NCBI GenBank assembly: GCA_902386555.1
Contig: CABMJJ010000009.1
Coordinates: 151,680-215,679 of the forward strand
Direction: 5' to 3'
From: Candidatus Bilamarchaeum dharawalense
GTDB taxonomy: Archaea; Micrarchaeota; Micrarchaeia; Anstonellales; Bilamarchaeaceae
DNA length: 64,000 nt
Shown here: one piece after another, positions 26,079-34,426 of the stretch
Numbering within the stretch: the stretch's first letter is position 1
How the letters are laid out: each line of letters begins with the position of its first letter
Program-made: the position numbers and the translations under genes
The notes under the pieces: generated by a model
Told to the model about the DNA's origin: nothing
What the model saw: only the letters and a program-made list of their open reading frames with translations
The model's database searches: none

Positions 26079-26957
26079 ATGCGAATGAAGAGACTCACCA
26101 GGGAAGAGGAGGACGTGATAGTCCGAAAGGGCACAGAACACCCATTTACTGGGGAGTATGACAAATTTTTCAAAGACGGGATGTTTGTTTGCAGGCGGTG
26201 TAATGCTCCATTATACCTTTCAAGAGATAAGTTTGATGCCCATTGCGGCTGGCCGAGCTTTGATCAGGAGATACACGGCCGGGTAAAAAGACTTCCGGAT
26301 GGGATGAGAACAGAAATCCAGTGTGCCAAGTGCGGAGCACACCTTGGACATGTATTTGAAGGAGAGAATTGGACTAGAAAAAACACTAGACATTGCATAA
26401 ATTCTATTTCGATGAGATTCATACCAAAAGAAAAACTCAAACTTGAAACTGTGGTTCTTGGTGCTGGGTGTTTTTGGTGCAGTGAGGCAGTATTTCTTAT
26501 GGTACCTGGGATTTTTTCAGTAATCCCCGGGTATGCAGGGGGGACAGTTGAAAATCCAAACTATAAACAGGTTAGCGAAGGAACTACGGGACATTCTGAG
26601 GTGGTAAAGCTAGAGTATGATTCAAAGGAGATAGCATTTCGTGGTATACTTGAACTCTTCTTTGCCATGCATGACCCCACCACACCAAACAAGCAGGGTC
26701 ATGATGAAGGTAGCCAATACCGTTCGATTATTCTTTATTCTTCCATGAAACAGAAAAAAGAAGCAGAAAAATTCTTAGAAAAGATCCAGGATGAATTCGC
26801 AGCACCAATAGTGACAGAGATAAAAAAACTAGAAAAGTTCTATCCTGCAGAAAAATACCATCAGCATTACTACGAGAACAATCAGAACCAGCCCTATTGC
26901 AGAATGATCATATCACCTAAGTTGGATAAGATAAAAAAATTATTTAAATTTTTTTAA
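26079..26957 (+). CDS. msrBA: Methionine sulfoxide reductase, MsrB-MsrA fusion
   Basis: This 292-residue protein repairs oxidised methionine in both sulfoxide configurations. The N-terminal MsrB domain (residues 1-118) has zinc-binding CRRC and CAKC pairs, CGWPSF, and the catalytic cysteine in RHCINSISM. The C-terminal MsrA domain has GAGCFWC with catalytic Cys131, GYAGGT, and YHQHYY. The B-then-A order differs from the more familiar A-then-B fusions. The product is cytosolic, with no signal peptide. Confidence 0.95.
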   Translation: MRMKRLTREEEDVIVRKGTEHPFTGEYDKFFKDGMFVCRRCNAPLYLSRDKFDAHCGWPSFDQEIHGRVKRLPDGMRTEIQCAKCGAHLGHVFEGENWTRKNTRHCINSISMRFIPKEKLKLETVVLGAGCFWCSEAVFLMVPGIFSVIPGYAGGTVENPNYKQVSEGTTGHSEVVKLEYDSKEIAFRGILELFFAMHDPTTPNKQGHDEGSQYRSIILYSSMKQKKEAEKFLEKIQDEFAAPIVTEIKKLEKFYPAEKYHQHYYENNQNQPYCRMIISPKLDKIKKLFKFF

Positions 26958-26958
26958 A

Positions 26959-26981
26959 AGCGAAATCCTCCCAATTTCGCT
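26959..26981. terminator. Hairpin after msrBA
   Basis: AGCGAAAT (26959-26966) and ATTTCGCT (26974-26981) are perfect inverted arms around CCTCCCA, two bases after the msrBA stop codon. It is probably a transcription terminator or mRNA 3-prime end structure. Confidence 0.5.
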
Positions 26982-27052
26982 AAGATAAAAAAGAAATTTG
27001 GCCTTTGATCAAACTACCTTAAGTTTATATTTTTTCCCTGAATTTGTTGTAC

Positions 27053-27610
27053 ATGGAAGAAAACGAGGACCAGACAGATGACTACCCCCCGAGCGCTAGC
27101 GAGGGCAACAAAACAAAACAAATCGCTTCACGAGGAGTTCCCTCATCCGAATCCATATATCTGCCAAGGCACGATAGTCATGAACTTAGATCATTCCAGG
27201 ATAAAAATGAGAACCTAACCCGAAATGCGTGGAATATTGAGGAGCTAACTAATTTTATTTTCTCAAAACAATATCAGCCAAAATACTACGAAATTGCTCT
27301 TGGTTTTCTAAAGGTACTCTATGAAAAAACCCAGATGACTGGTGAGGAAACTGCTGCATTTGTCAAAACCAGCGGCATTTCAAAGGCCACTTTTTACAAC
27401 CGGGTATTGCCAAGGCTGAAGAGAGTTGGGATGATTAAAGTCGAAAGGGATACCATTGTGGCCATAGAAAGCAGGAGAAAATTCCGACCAATGCGCATTT
27501 CCCTATCCAAGACATTTGGAAACTATTTCATGAAGATAGGAGACTCCTGGCTGGCACTGGTAGACGATGCAAGAAGTAAAATAGAAAAAAAAGAGCAATC
27601 GAAATTGTAA
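27053..27610 (+). CDS. Helix-turn-helix protein of unknown target
   Basis: About 185 residues from ATG 27053. The N-terminal 60 residues are polar and probably disordered. The centre (about 85-140) is a winged-helix-like unit: EETAAFVKTSGISKATFYNRVLPRLKRVGMI followed by a short strand pair. The tail is a charged helix ending in EKKEQSK. It probably binds DNA. A TTTATAT box at 27024-27030 gives a leaderless start. It converges end to end with the coiled-coil protein gene, with no bases between. Confidence 0.7.
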   Translation: MEENEDQTDDYPPSASEGNKTKQIASRGVPSSESIYLPRHDSHELRSFQDKNENLTRNAWNIEELTNFIFSKQYQPKYYEIALGFLKVLYEKTQMTGEETAAFVKTSGISKATFYNRVLPRLKRVGMIKVERDTIVAIESRRKFRPMRISLSKTFGNYFMKIGDSWLALVDDARSKIEKKEQSKL

Positions 27611-29446
27611 CTACTTTCTCTTTTTCTTAACAGTCTTTGATGGTTTAGAGGTTGTTTTAGACATTGGAGGGGTTCTTCGTGTGTTCTTTGAATCTTCGCT
27701 AAGCTTTGCCCTCTCAGATTGTTTTTCAACAATAACGCTCTTCACCTTACCGGTTTTCTCTTTTACACGAGCTAGCAATCGATCATAACCGCTTGAGCCT
27801 GGAACTTCGCTTTTCACTTTCTTGATAAGATCCTGGCTTTCTTTTACCAGTTCGGTTATTCTTGATTTCGAATCGGTAATCTTTTTATCAATGTCCTGCT
27901 CCTTGGAAACTGTATCGTAGAGAGCATTTTGGTAGTCCTCGGTCATGGATTCAAGCTGACCAAGATATTCTCGCATGTATACTGATTCTGCGGCACTCTT
28001 AAGATCAGCAAGCTCATCATCGCTTCTGGAAACATAGTCTTCTATTTCATCGACTTTTTCCTCGTAATCGCGTACGTATTCCTGAACCCAATGTTCCATC
28101 TTTGCAATGCCCTCGAGTTCAGCTTCAAGTGCCTTTAATTCTTCACCGCGATCGGCAACACTTGATTTGACCATATCAGTCATGCTGTTTATTTCGCTTT
28201 TCATCTGTTCCACTTGCTGGAGATCAGTTAATAGTGTGGACATGGTTGCAGATAGTTCATCCACCTGTGCTTTGGCATTATCCAAAGAGGTTCGGAGCTT
28301 TTCAGATTTGGAGTCAAGAGAAGAACTGAGTGTTTCGAATTCTTTTAATTTATCTGACTGGGCAGATAGAACACTGTCAACTTCCCTAACCTTATCTTCA
28401 ACTTCTATCCTAGAATCATTTATGGTAGAGACGAATTCGTCTGCTTTTCTTTTGGTTCGATCAAGAGCCATCCTACCTTCTTTTTTGAGTCTATCCATCT
28501 CACGCTGGAGTCGGTTGAGTTCATCCACCTTATCGGGAAGCTCAAGAACGCGCTCTTTCAACTCGGCAATCCTGCTTTGTTTTTCAATAACCTTTTCACT
28601 GAGAACTGCAATATCTGCCTGCATTTTGCCTTCAATGGTTGCAAATTTATCCCTATAGAGTGCTTCCTTCTCTTTTTTCAGAGCATCTATCTCTGCTTTT
28701 TCTTTGTTTATTTCGGCTAGATATGCACTCATGAGTTCTCGAACATCAATTTGTTCGCGAATGGATTTGATTGGTTCTGGCTGGGCAACTGGAGGTTCTG
28801 GTTCTTCTACAGATTCAACTTCCTTTGGTTCTTCCTTCTGAGTTGATCCACTGAAAATGAGATCTTCAGGAGAATCTTCGCCGTCATCCAGTTTTGTTAA
28901 AATGGTTGCACGAAGATCATTCACATCAAGGGAGCCCTTCTCTTTTTTCCTGGCCAGATATTCACTTAAGAGTTCTTCTGGTTCTGGTCCGCCTTCGCTA
29001 GAATCATCGACTGTTTCCTCATAGGAACTGACGTCACTTTCAGAATCACTGTCAACTGATTCGCTAGCTTCAGGAGTATCTTCGGTAATGGTTGAAACTT
29101 CTTCTTGGACTGGTTGGTCTACAGTTGGAGGAACATTGGTTGGTGATGGTTCTTCAGGAGTTGGTTGTGGGGTGGTTGGTGGTGCGGAATCAACGACGTA
29201 ATTAGTAGTGGTCTCCATGCCAAGGCCTACCCAATTGACAAAGGTGCCACGGATACCATACTCCACGTTAATGTATCCTTCATCTTCAAGAACTGCAAGC
29301 CATTTTTCCATGGTTTTCTTATCAATCTTGCAGAGTTGTCTTAGGTCATTGAGAGAAACTCGTTTTCTCTCTGAAAGTGTACGAATTAAACTATCCACAT
29401 CTGTACTAATGAGCGGTTCATCTACAGTTATTTTATCCTGGGTCAA
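27611..29446 (-). CDS. Winged-helix protein with long coiled coil
   Basis: The roughly 611-residue protein has an N-terminal winged helix (VSLNDLRQLCKIDKKTMEKWLAVLEDEGYI), an acidic Ser/Glu/Pro linker (about residues 85-220), a long coiled coil (about 230-560, heptad-rich with few prolines), and a lysine-rich C-terminus. This layout suggests DNA bridging or chromosome organisation, or a scaffold; it is not SMC, as there are no ATPase motifs. The start is set at TTG 29446 after GGAGGGTGA; GTG 29455 overlaps that site. A CTTTATAAACC box lies upstream. Confidence 0.7.
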   Translation of the reverse strand: MTQDKITVDEPLISTDVDSLIRTLSERKRVSLNDLRQLCKIDKKTMEKWLAVLEDEGYINVEYGIRGTFVNWVGLGMETTTNYVVDSAPPTTPQPTPEEPSPTNVPPTVDQPVQEEVSTITEDTPEASESVDSDSESDVSSYEETVDDSSEGGPEPEELLSEYLARKKEKGSLDVNDLRATILTKLDDGEDSPEDLIFSGSTQKEEPKEVESVEEPEPPVAQPEPIKSIREQIDVRELMSAYLAEINKEKAEIDALKKEKEALYRDKFATIEGKMQADIAVLSEKVIEKQSRIAELKERVLELPDKVDELNRLQREMDRLKKEGRMALDRTKRKADEFVSTINDSRIEVEDKVREVDSVLSAQSDKLKEFETLSSSLDSKSEKLRTSLDNAKAQVDELSATMSTLLTDLQQVEQMKSEINSMTDMVKSSVADRGEELKALEAELEGIAKMEHWVQEYVRDYEEKVDEIEDYVSRSDDELADLKSAAESVYMREYLGQLESMTEDYQNALYDTVSKEQDIDKKITDSKSRITELVKESQDLIKKVKSEVPGSSGYDRLLARVKEKTGKVKSVIVEKQSERAKLSEDSKNTRRTPPMSKTTSKPSKTVKKKRK

Positions 29447-29631
29447 AATACTCACCCTCCCAAACTATATTATGAATAATCAGGTTTATAAAGCTATAAC
29501 CACAAGCAAACACAAATACCCAATAATGACTTATCACCATGGGAAGGGAATTTCGTGACAAACTGTACTAAAATGTGACAAACATTTATAAATGGCCCAA
29601 GATGAACAGTAGTCCAACCTCATCAGCAGTA

Positions 29632-29846
29632 ATGGTGAGTGACAGGGTGAAAAAGTATGAAAGGGTGTTTAGAAACCGAATAAAAAAGGAAGAAAACCAG
29701 CATTTGATGCTGAAAATAGAAAAACCGTTCGACAGCTTTATCGAACCGGAGATTTTACGGTCAGGGAATTGGCAGCGATGTTGAAAGTATCTCGTATGAC
29801 CATCTGGAGATATATCCAGGAAAAGCCGTGGGGTGGTCTACTATGA
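29632..29846 (+). CDS. Small HTH protein requiring a -1 frameshift at A AAA AAG
   Basis: Frame one (ATG 29632, or ATG 29602) reads MVSDRVKKYERVFRNRIKK. The continuation that makes a recognisable helix-turn-helix (GRKPAFDAENRKTVRQLY then FTVRELAAMLKVSRMTIWRYI) lies in the -1 frame and has no start codon of its own before the HTH. The switch falls exactly on the slippery heptamer A AAA AAG at 29682-29688. Programmed frameshifting, a disabling indel or a sequencing error are all possible. A TTTATAAAT box at 29585-29593 favours ATG 29632. It ends in an ATGA overlap with the next gene. Confidence 0.55.
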
Positions 29847-30022
29847 TACCCCAAAAACTTCACCAGGAATTCCTGCCTTCCAATATGGCAAAACGGAGTA
29901 AAGCAATTGATAGACTCGTAGCAAAAAATGATATTGTTGGATTGCTACGAGTACTGGAGAGCAAATATGCAGATGCAGTGGAAAAAGCAGAAATTGCTCT
30001 GTGTAAATATCAGTTCAAATGA
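29843..30022 (+). CDS. Small helical protein coupled to the HTH gene
   Basis: A 59-residue protein (MIPQKLHQEFLP...) whose ATG overlaps the stop of the frameshifted HTH gene. It is helical and basic in the middle (MAKRSKAIDRLVAKND). The tight coupling suggests a two-gene unit such as a regulator plus partner, but neither toxin nor antitoxin families are recognised. Confidence 0.5.
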   Translation: MIPQKLHQEFLPSNMAKRSKAIDRLVAKNDIVGLLRVLESKYADAVEKAEIALCKYQFK

Positions 30023-30043
30023 AAGGAAACGACGTTTCCTTTC
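30021..30043. terminator. Perfect hairpin between convergent genes
   Basis: GAAAGGAAAC (30021-30030) and GTTTCCTTTC (30034-30043) are perfect 10-bp arms around GAC, starting on the stop codon of the small helical gene and lying before the end of the opposite-strand gene. It probably acts as a bidirectional terminator. Confidence 0.55.
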
Positions 30044-30072
30044 GAACCTTCCTTTTATTTGAACTTCTTTTA

Positions 30073-31500
30073 TTACTCAGAAATTTTTCTTACAACGCCT
30101 AGCTCACAATCAACTTCGAGAAGGTCGCCTGTCTTGAATACTTTTGTGGCCAATTTGGTACCAACCATGCAGGGGATACCAAATTCTCTAGAAACCACTG
30201 CCGCATGGCATAGGATTCCACCTTCATTGGTAACAATTGCAGCTGCTCGTTTTATGGCAGTGACAAAATCAGGAGTGGTCATGGAAGTTATAAGGATTTC
30301 CCCTGGTTGTATGTGCTTGGCCTCTGAGATACTCATGGTTACTCTGGCTCTGCCTCTAACAAACCCCTTGTTTGCAACCATGCCAGTGAGTTCAAGGACC
30401 TCGTCTCTATGACCAGTGGATTTGAATATTCTTTCCTCTTCTTCTTTGCTCCAATCACCAACCCCATCAATGACGTTGGATTGGTCGAAATGGAAAAGAT
30501 ATCGTTTTTTTCTCTCTTTAAGTATCCTGCCATCAAGTCTTCCAGCCAGAACTTCAGATGGAAAGGAATACTTCATGTCATTTAGACTTAGCCCATTCCT
30601 TTTCCCGATTTCAGCAAGAATAAGGTCAAGATAGTGAAGCATCTGCATGGTATACTCTTTACGATAGTCCTGGTACCAGGCAAACAGATCAAGAAGTTTT
30701 ATTAGATTTTGATTTTTTTGGTTTAGTTGAAGTTTTTTGACAAGTTCGGCTTTCTTACCTGCCACGGATCTTAACTCCGCATCCATTTTTTCAATTTGAC
30801 CTGCAGGGTCTGGATAGGTTGACAGGGCATTCTCAAGCTCTTTTTCAAAAAATTTTTCATCCAGAACCTCAGTTGAAAAATAATTGTTATGCAACCAGAA
30901 ATATTTTTTTGCGTGCTTGGTTAGAAGAGATGGTGTGAAATTGCCATGCTTTTTTGCAATCGCAATTTCAAGAAGATCATGAAGCTCTCTTTTACTGAAA
31001 GACTCGTGGGTGGTGGTTGTTATGAGAGAGAATAATTCGTTTTTTTCAGATTCTGGCAAAGAGGATAGTAGTTCACGAACTAACCGTTCGCCCCTATGGC
31101 CAATTGGTTCGACCAGACCGCCAGGAACAAACCAACCAACGTATTTTTTGTTAAGTTCTTCATAGGTAGAAAGAAGCTCATTATCAGTAACTTTGTGAAG
31201 ATCGATGCTGTCGAATTTGGAAAACATTTTCCTTAGTTCAGTAGCCTGAGCCTCCACATTGTTGAGTAATTTTTTTTGTTCACTTTCTTCAACGAAAATA
31301 TTGATTAGATATTGACCGTAATCCAAAAGATCGGCCCAGAGATTATACCAGGAAACTATTTCGCCGTTGTATATTATCACTGTTCTGGGCCATGGTCTGC
31401 CGTAGGCTTTCTCCATTGGCTCCATCCAGGCATTCATGCACATACGTATTGGATGGACAGTTGCCTGCCTCTCCCATTCAAACCAGATTTCGGATTTCAT
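30073..31500 (-). CDS. Protein with C-terminal PEP-utilising mobile (swivelling) domain
   Basis: This 475-residue protein ends in a PEP synthase/PPDK-type phosphohistidine domain: GRARVTMSISEAKHIQPGEIL, then TNEGGILCHAAVVSREFGIPCMVGT with the catalytic histidine. The N-terminal 370 residues are helical and unrelated to the ATP-grasp or PEP-binding domains, so it is not a full PEP synthase. The histidine suggests phosphotransfer to or from an unknown partner. It overlaps the HD-domain gene by 4 bp (ATGA) and is probably co-transcribed with it. Confidence 0.8.
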   Translation of the reverse strand: MKSEIWFEWERQATVHPIRMCMNAWMEPMEKAYGRPWPRTVIIYNGEIVSWYNLWADLLDYGQYLINIFVEESEQKKLLNNVEAQATELRKMFSKFDSIDLHKVTDNELLSTYEELNKKYVGWFVPGGLVEPIGHRGERLVRELLSSLPESEKNELFSLITTTTHESFSKRELHDLLEIAIAKKHGNFTPSLLTKHAKKYFWLHNNYFSTEVLDEKFFEKELENALSTYPDPAGQIEKMDAELRSVAGKKAELVKKLQLNQKNQNLIKLLDLFAWYQDYRKEYTMQMLHYLDLILAEIGKRNGLSLNDMKYSFPSEVLAGRLDGRILKERKKRYLFHFDQSNVIDGVGDWSKEEEERIFKSTGHRDEVLELTGMVANKGFVRGRARVTMSISEAKHIQPGEILITSMTTPDFVTAIKRAAAIVTNEGGILCHAAVVSREFGIPCMVGTKLATKVFKTGDLLEVDCELGVVRKISE

Positions 31501-32063
31501 TTCATCCCTCCATTTAATGCGTTAGTAAAATAATGTTTTGCTGGCAAGCCAATTTCCTTTCTGATGGAAATAATTCGCCCATAATAGTGTTTTGTGATTT
31601 CCTTTGGCTTGGAATTGTAGATTCCATCTCCATAAAAAAAACAATCCACACAGTCAGCATCCTTGATCAGCTCAACCAGTGGTTTTTCAGAATAGACATG
31701 CTTATCGCTATGACTGGCAATGGCCTCACATATTTGCGCAATTTCCCTTGAATTGAATTTGTATCTTTTAAGGATTTTTTTAGCAATAGTTGCACCCTTT
31801 TTTGCATGCTGATTATAGCTTCCATCAAGGACAACAAAAATATCATGCAGGGCCGCTGCCACAACTGCCAATTCCTCATTGATCCCCCTTTTTTGTGCAA
31901 GCAATCTGGCAAACTGAATGACGCCGGAGCTGTGCTTCAGTTCCCAGATAACTGAACTTTCACGCTTAATTTGTGGGATCTTGGAATTTACCAAACAAGA
32001 AACTACCCAGGCTTGGATTTTCTCAGAGCGACTTAGTTTTTGTCCGATGAAATGGTGAAACAT
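31497..32063 (-). CDS. HD-domain phosphohydrolase
   Basis: This 188-residue protein has the HD-superfamily metal ligands in order: an early H (ELKHSSG), AALHDI, a later ASHSDKH and KDADCVD. Such enzymes hydrolyse phosphate esters of nucleotides or small phosphorylated compounds. It is paired with the PEP mobile-domain protein and divergent from the TrmB regulator across a 57-bp promoter region, suggesting that the regulator controls both sides. Confidence 0.8.
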   Translation of the reverse strand: MFHHFIGQKLSRSEKIQAWVVSCLVNSKIPQIKRESSVIWELKHSSGVIQFARLLAQKRGINEELAVVAAALHDIFVVLDGSYNQHAKKGATIAKKILKRYKFNSREIAQICEAIASHSDKHVYSEKPLVELIKDADCVDCFFYGDGIYNSKPKEITKHYYGRIISIRKEIGLPAKHYFTNALNGGMK

Positions 32064-32097
32064 GATTACTATGCGGTGACTGTGGAATATATTAACT

Positions 32098-32121
32098 TAC
32101 TACTACAAAAAGGTAGTAGTA
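32098..32121. promoter_or_regulatory. Perfect 9-bp inverted repeat at the TrmB-gene start (putative operator)
   Basis: TACTACTAC (32098-32106) and GTAGTAGTA (32113-32121) are perfect arms six bases apart. The second arm includes the A of the ATG. A TATA-like stretch (ATATATTAA, about 32088-32096) precedes it, so the repeat covers the expected transcription start. This is a typical place for an archaeal repressor site, probably autoregulation by the adjacent TrmB protein. Confidence 0.6.
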
Positions 32122-32879
32122 TGATTGTAGAAATTTTAAGGAAACTTGGTCTAAATAGACATGAGATAGACGTCTATTTGGCGCTCCTTGAAATAGGTCA
32201 GACCACCAGCGGCCCTCTGGTAAAAAAAACAAGAATACCCTCATCAAAGATATATCACATTCTTGGTGGCCTTATTGAAAAAGGACTGGTTGGCTATTTA
32301 CATTATGGTGGCGTAAAACATTTCAGGGTCAATAAACCATTGGCTTTGCGTCATCTACTTGATTTGAAGGAGCAGGAATTGAGTGGTTTAAAATCCGAAT
32401 TGGAAACTGCCCTACCTTCCCTGGAAAGCGAATACGAAGCTGAAAAAACAGAGTATCGGGTAGAGTTATTTGAGGGATTAAGAGGGATCAAAAGCGTGTA
32501 TGATATTTCATTTGATCAGCTCAAAAAAGGAGAGGAAATGTATACCATAGGTTACCCTGTTCTGGCAAGTCAGCTACTCAATGCCTATTTCAAAGAATTC
32601 CATAAAAAACTTGCAAAAAAAGGAATTGTGGCCAAGATACTTTATGATTATGATACGTGGTTTAGTAAAAAAAGAGAACCAAGACCCCATGCAGAACAAA
32701 GATATCTGCCGAAAGGAATCAAAACCCCGGCCTTTATTCATATTTTCAAAGATCACATCGGCATTATGGTTGTTACTGAAAAGCAGAAGCTGAGTATTTT
32801 CATTAAAAATAAGGAAGTGGCGGATAGTTATATCCACTATTTTAATTTACTGTGGAGAGTGGGAAGGGAACCGGAATAA
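32121..32879 (+). CDS. TrmB-family transcriptional regulator
   Basis: A 252-residue protein with an N-terminal winged helix (LGLNRHEIDVYLALLEIGQTTSG, then TRIPSSKIYHILGGLIEKGLV), a coiled linker and a C-terminal sensor region of the TrmB type. TrmB proteins respond to sugars or other metabolites; the effector here is not deducible. ATG 32121 is chosen over upstream codons because translation of the preceding 81 bases would run through the operator and TATA region. Confidence 0.85.
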   Translation: MIVEILRKLGLNRHEIDVYLALLEIGQTTSGPLVKKTRIPSSKIYHILGGLIEKGLVGYLHYGGVKHFRVNKPLALRHLLDLKEQELSGLKSELETALPSLESEYEAEKTEYRVELFEGLRGIKSVYDISFDQLKKGEEMYTIGYPVLASQLLNAYFKEFHKKLAKKGIVAKILYDYDTWFSKKREPRPHAEQRYLPKGIKTPAFIHIFKDHIGIMVVTEKQKLSIFIKNKEVADSYIHYFNLLWRVGREPE

Positions 32880-32890
32880 ATAGGACAACA

Positions 32891-33679
32891 TTAATTGGAC
32901 TTGAAAAAGTAGCTACCTATAACCTCTCCTGAAAATAGGCTTTTTAGAAGGCTTTTCCGATGGGAACATATTACGGTTTTAGCACCGATTTTTGACATTT
33001 TTTCTGCAGCATCGATTTTGGATAAAAATCCTCCGCTACCAAGAAATGATTTACCAGAAACCATTTCCCTTGCTTTTTTCAGATCAGTGATTTCAGAAAG
33101 TTTTTGCGCATTTGAATTGGTCTGAGGATTATCAGTGTATAATCCATCGACATTGGTAATAATAATCAACAGATCAGCATTGAAATTCTCTGCCACCATT
33201 GCAGCAAGTTCATCATTATCAGAAAAGCCTTTTTCAGTTTCCAGCTCTTCAACTGCAATGGAATCATTTTCATTAATTATAGGAACGACATTCAGTTCCA
33301 TGAGTTTGTTCAGTGTATTTTTGAAAGTAGTAAGCTGAATTCGATCAAGAAAAACATCATGGGTTAGAAGAATCTGTGCAACAACCTGATTGTACCTGTC
33401 AAATGCTTTGGAATATTCACGCATCAGAATACTTTGGCCTACTGAGGCAGTTGCCTGTTGGAATGGTAGGGCATCGGTTTTGTTCAGTCCTAGTTTTTCC
33501 AATCCCAACCCAATTGCACCTGAGCTTACAATGACGAATTGTTTACCCTGTCGCCTATGGGATGAAATCTCCTCAGCCAATTGTTTCATGAGATTTCGAT
33601 TAAGCTTGTTGTTTTTCATCAGTGCATTTGTTCCTATTTTCACAACAATTCGTTTTGCATTGGAAAGATCAGATCGCAT
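32891..33679 (-). CDS. proB: Glutamate 5-kinase
   Basis: This 262-residue amino-acid kinase phosphorylates glutamate for proline synthesis. Motifs: VVKIGTNAL at the N-terminus, VSSGAIGLG, PIINENDSIAVEE, FSDNDELAAMVA, NVDGLYT and GSGGFLSKIDAA. It lacks the C-terminal PUA domain found in many bacterial ProB proteins. The next enzymes (proA, proC) are not in this window. It ends 12 bp from the convergent TrmB gene. Confidence 0.93.
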   Translation of the reverse strand: MRSDLSNAKRIVVKIGTNALMKNNKLNRNLMKQLAEEISSHRRQGKQFVIVSSGAIGLGLEKLGLNKTDALPFQQATASVGQSILMREYSKAFDRYNQVVAQILLTHDVFLDRIQLTTFKNTLNKLMELNVVPIINENDSIAVEELETEKGFSDNDELAAMVAENFNADLLIIITNVDGLYTDNPQTNSNAQKLSEITDLKKAREMVSGKSFLGSGGFLSKIDAAEKMSKIGAKTVICSHRKSLLKSLFSGEVIGSYFFKSN

Positions 33680-33715
33680 AGGATCATCTTGGAAAAATAG
33701 AAATTAAAATAAAAA

Positions 33716-34231
33716 TTATTTAACTCTGATTCGGTACTTACCAGAAAGTTTCATTTTGGCTCTGATTAAAGCCTTCTTCAAGTGTGCTTCGTTTGCCTTG
33801 TATGAGTAGACGGTAAATAGAGCACTTCCTGCCTTCAATCTGGCTGCCCTGTCCGTTGGTCTTCCGAATGCCTGTCTCATACCTTTCTGAAGACGGTCTG
33901 CACCGGCACCGGCAATCATCTTGTTCTCTCTAACCACATGGTGTGGGTAGACTCTAACAACAAAGTAGTAGTTTCCTGGAGCATCTTTTTCCAATGCCTT
34001 GTTGGAGCTCTGCCTTGCGCTTTCAATGGCATTGTCTCTAATGATTACTGCATGTTCGCTAACCAGGCTCATTTCAAGATCAAAGTCATCCTTCATCGCA
34101 CCCATCCTGTATTGGTGGAGGTCTGCGTGAGGCATGGCCTTGATAAATGATTTTCTTGGCTTGCTTTTTGAATATCTTGTCCATGCAACCTTATCAGCAT
34201 CTCTAATTGCTCTTCCAGGTCTAATTCCCAT
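33716..34231 (-). CDS. rpl10e: 50S ribosomal protein L10e
   Basis: The 171-residue protein (universal family uL16) begins MGIRPGRAIRDADKVAWTRYS and carries AGADRLQKGMRQAFGRP, the conserved segment near the peptidyl-transferase centre. It binds 23S rRNA at the A-site region. A good site AAGGTGA lies 10 nt before the ATG, and a long structured leader lies upstream. Confidence 0.97.
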   Translation of the reverse strand: MGIRPGRAIRDADKVAWTRYSKSKPRKSFIKAMPHADLHQYRMGAMKDDFDLEMSLVSEHAVIIRDNAIESARQSSNKALEKDAPGNYYFVVRVYPHHVVRENKMIAGAGADRLQKGMRQAFGRPTDRAARLKAGSALFTVYSYKANEAHLKKALIRAKMKLSGKYRIRVK

Positions 34232-34426
34232 AAGTATTCACCTTAAAAAGGACCAAAGTCCTTTTTCAATGTCATGAACGACGGTTCGTTCATGATCATG
34301 CTCGCGAAATTTTTTCGCAATATCTCCTCTTCTAATTCTATACTAAGAAGAATAATAGCTCTAATTTGTTGGTTCGTTAAGATTTTAAATGAATGGGTGG
34401 GGGAGTAACACCATGAGCGAAGCGAG
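34232..34426 (-). promoter_or_regulatory. Structured leader of the L10e gene (three hairpins)
   Basis: No gene in this 195-bp gap. Three perfect hairpins lie in a row: arms AAAAAGGAC/GTCCTTTTT (34245-34266), TCATGAACG/CGTTCATGA (34272-34295) and GCGAAA/TTTCGC (34304-34318). On the gene strand they are preceded by GGAGAT (34322-34327), and the first one abuts the ribosome binding site. A CATTTAAAATC box near 34390 would give a leader of about 130 nt. This suggests mRNA-level control, perhaps autogenous, as for other ribosomal proteins. Confidence 0.5.

Noticed and set aside
29575-30022. Insertion sequence using programmed frameshifting
   Set aside because: No transposase domain, no terminal inverted repeats and no target-site duplication were found around the HTH genes.
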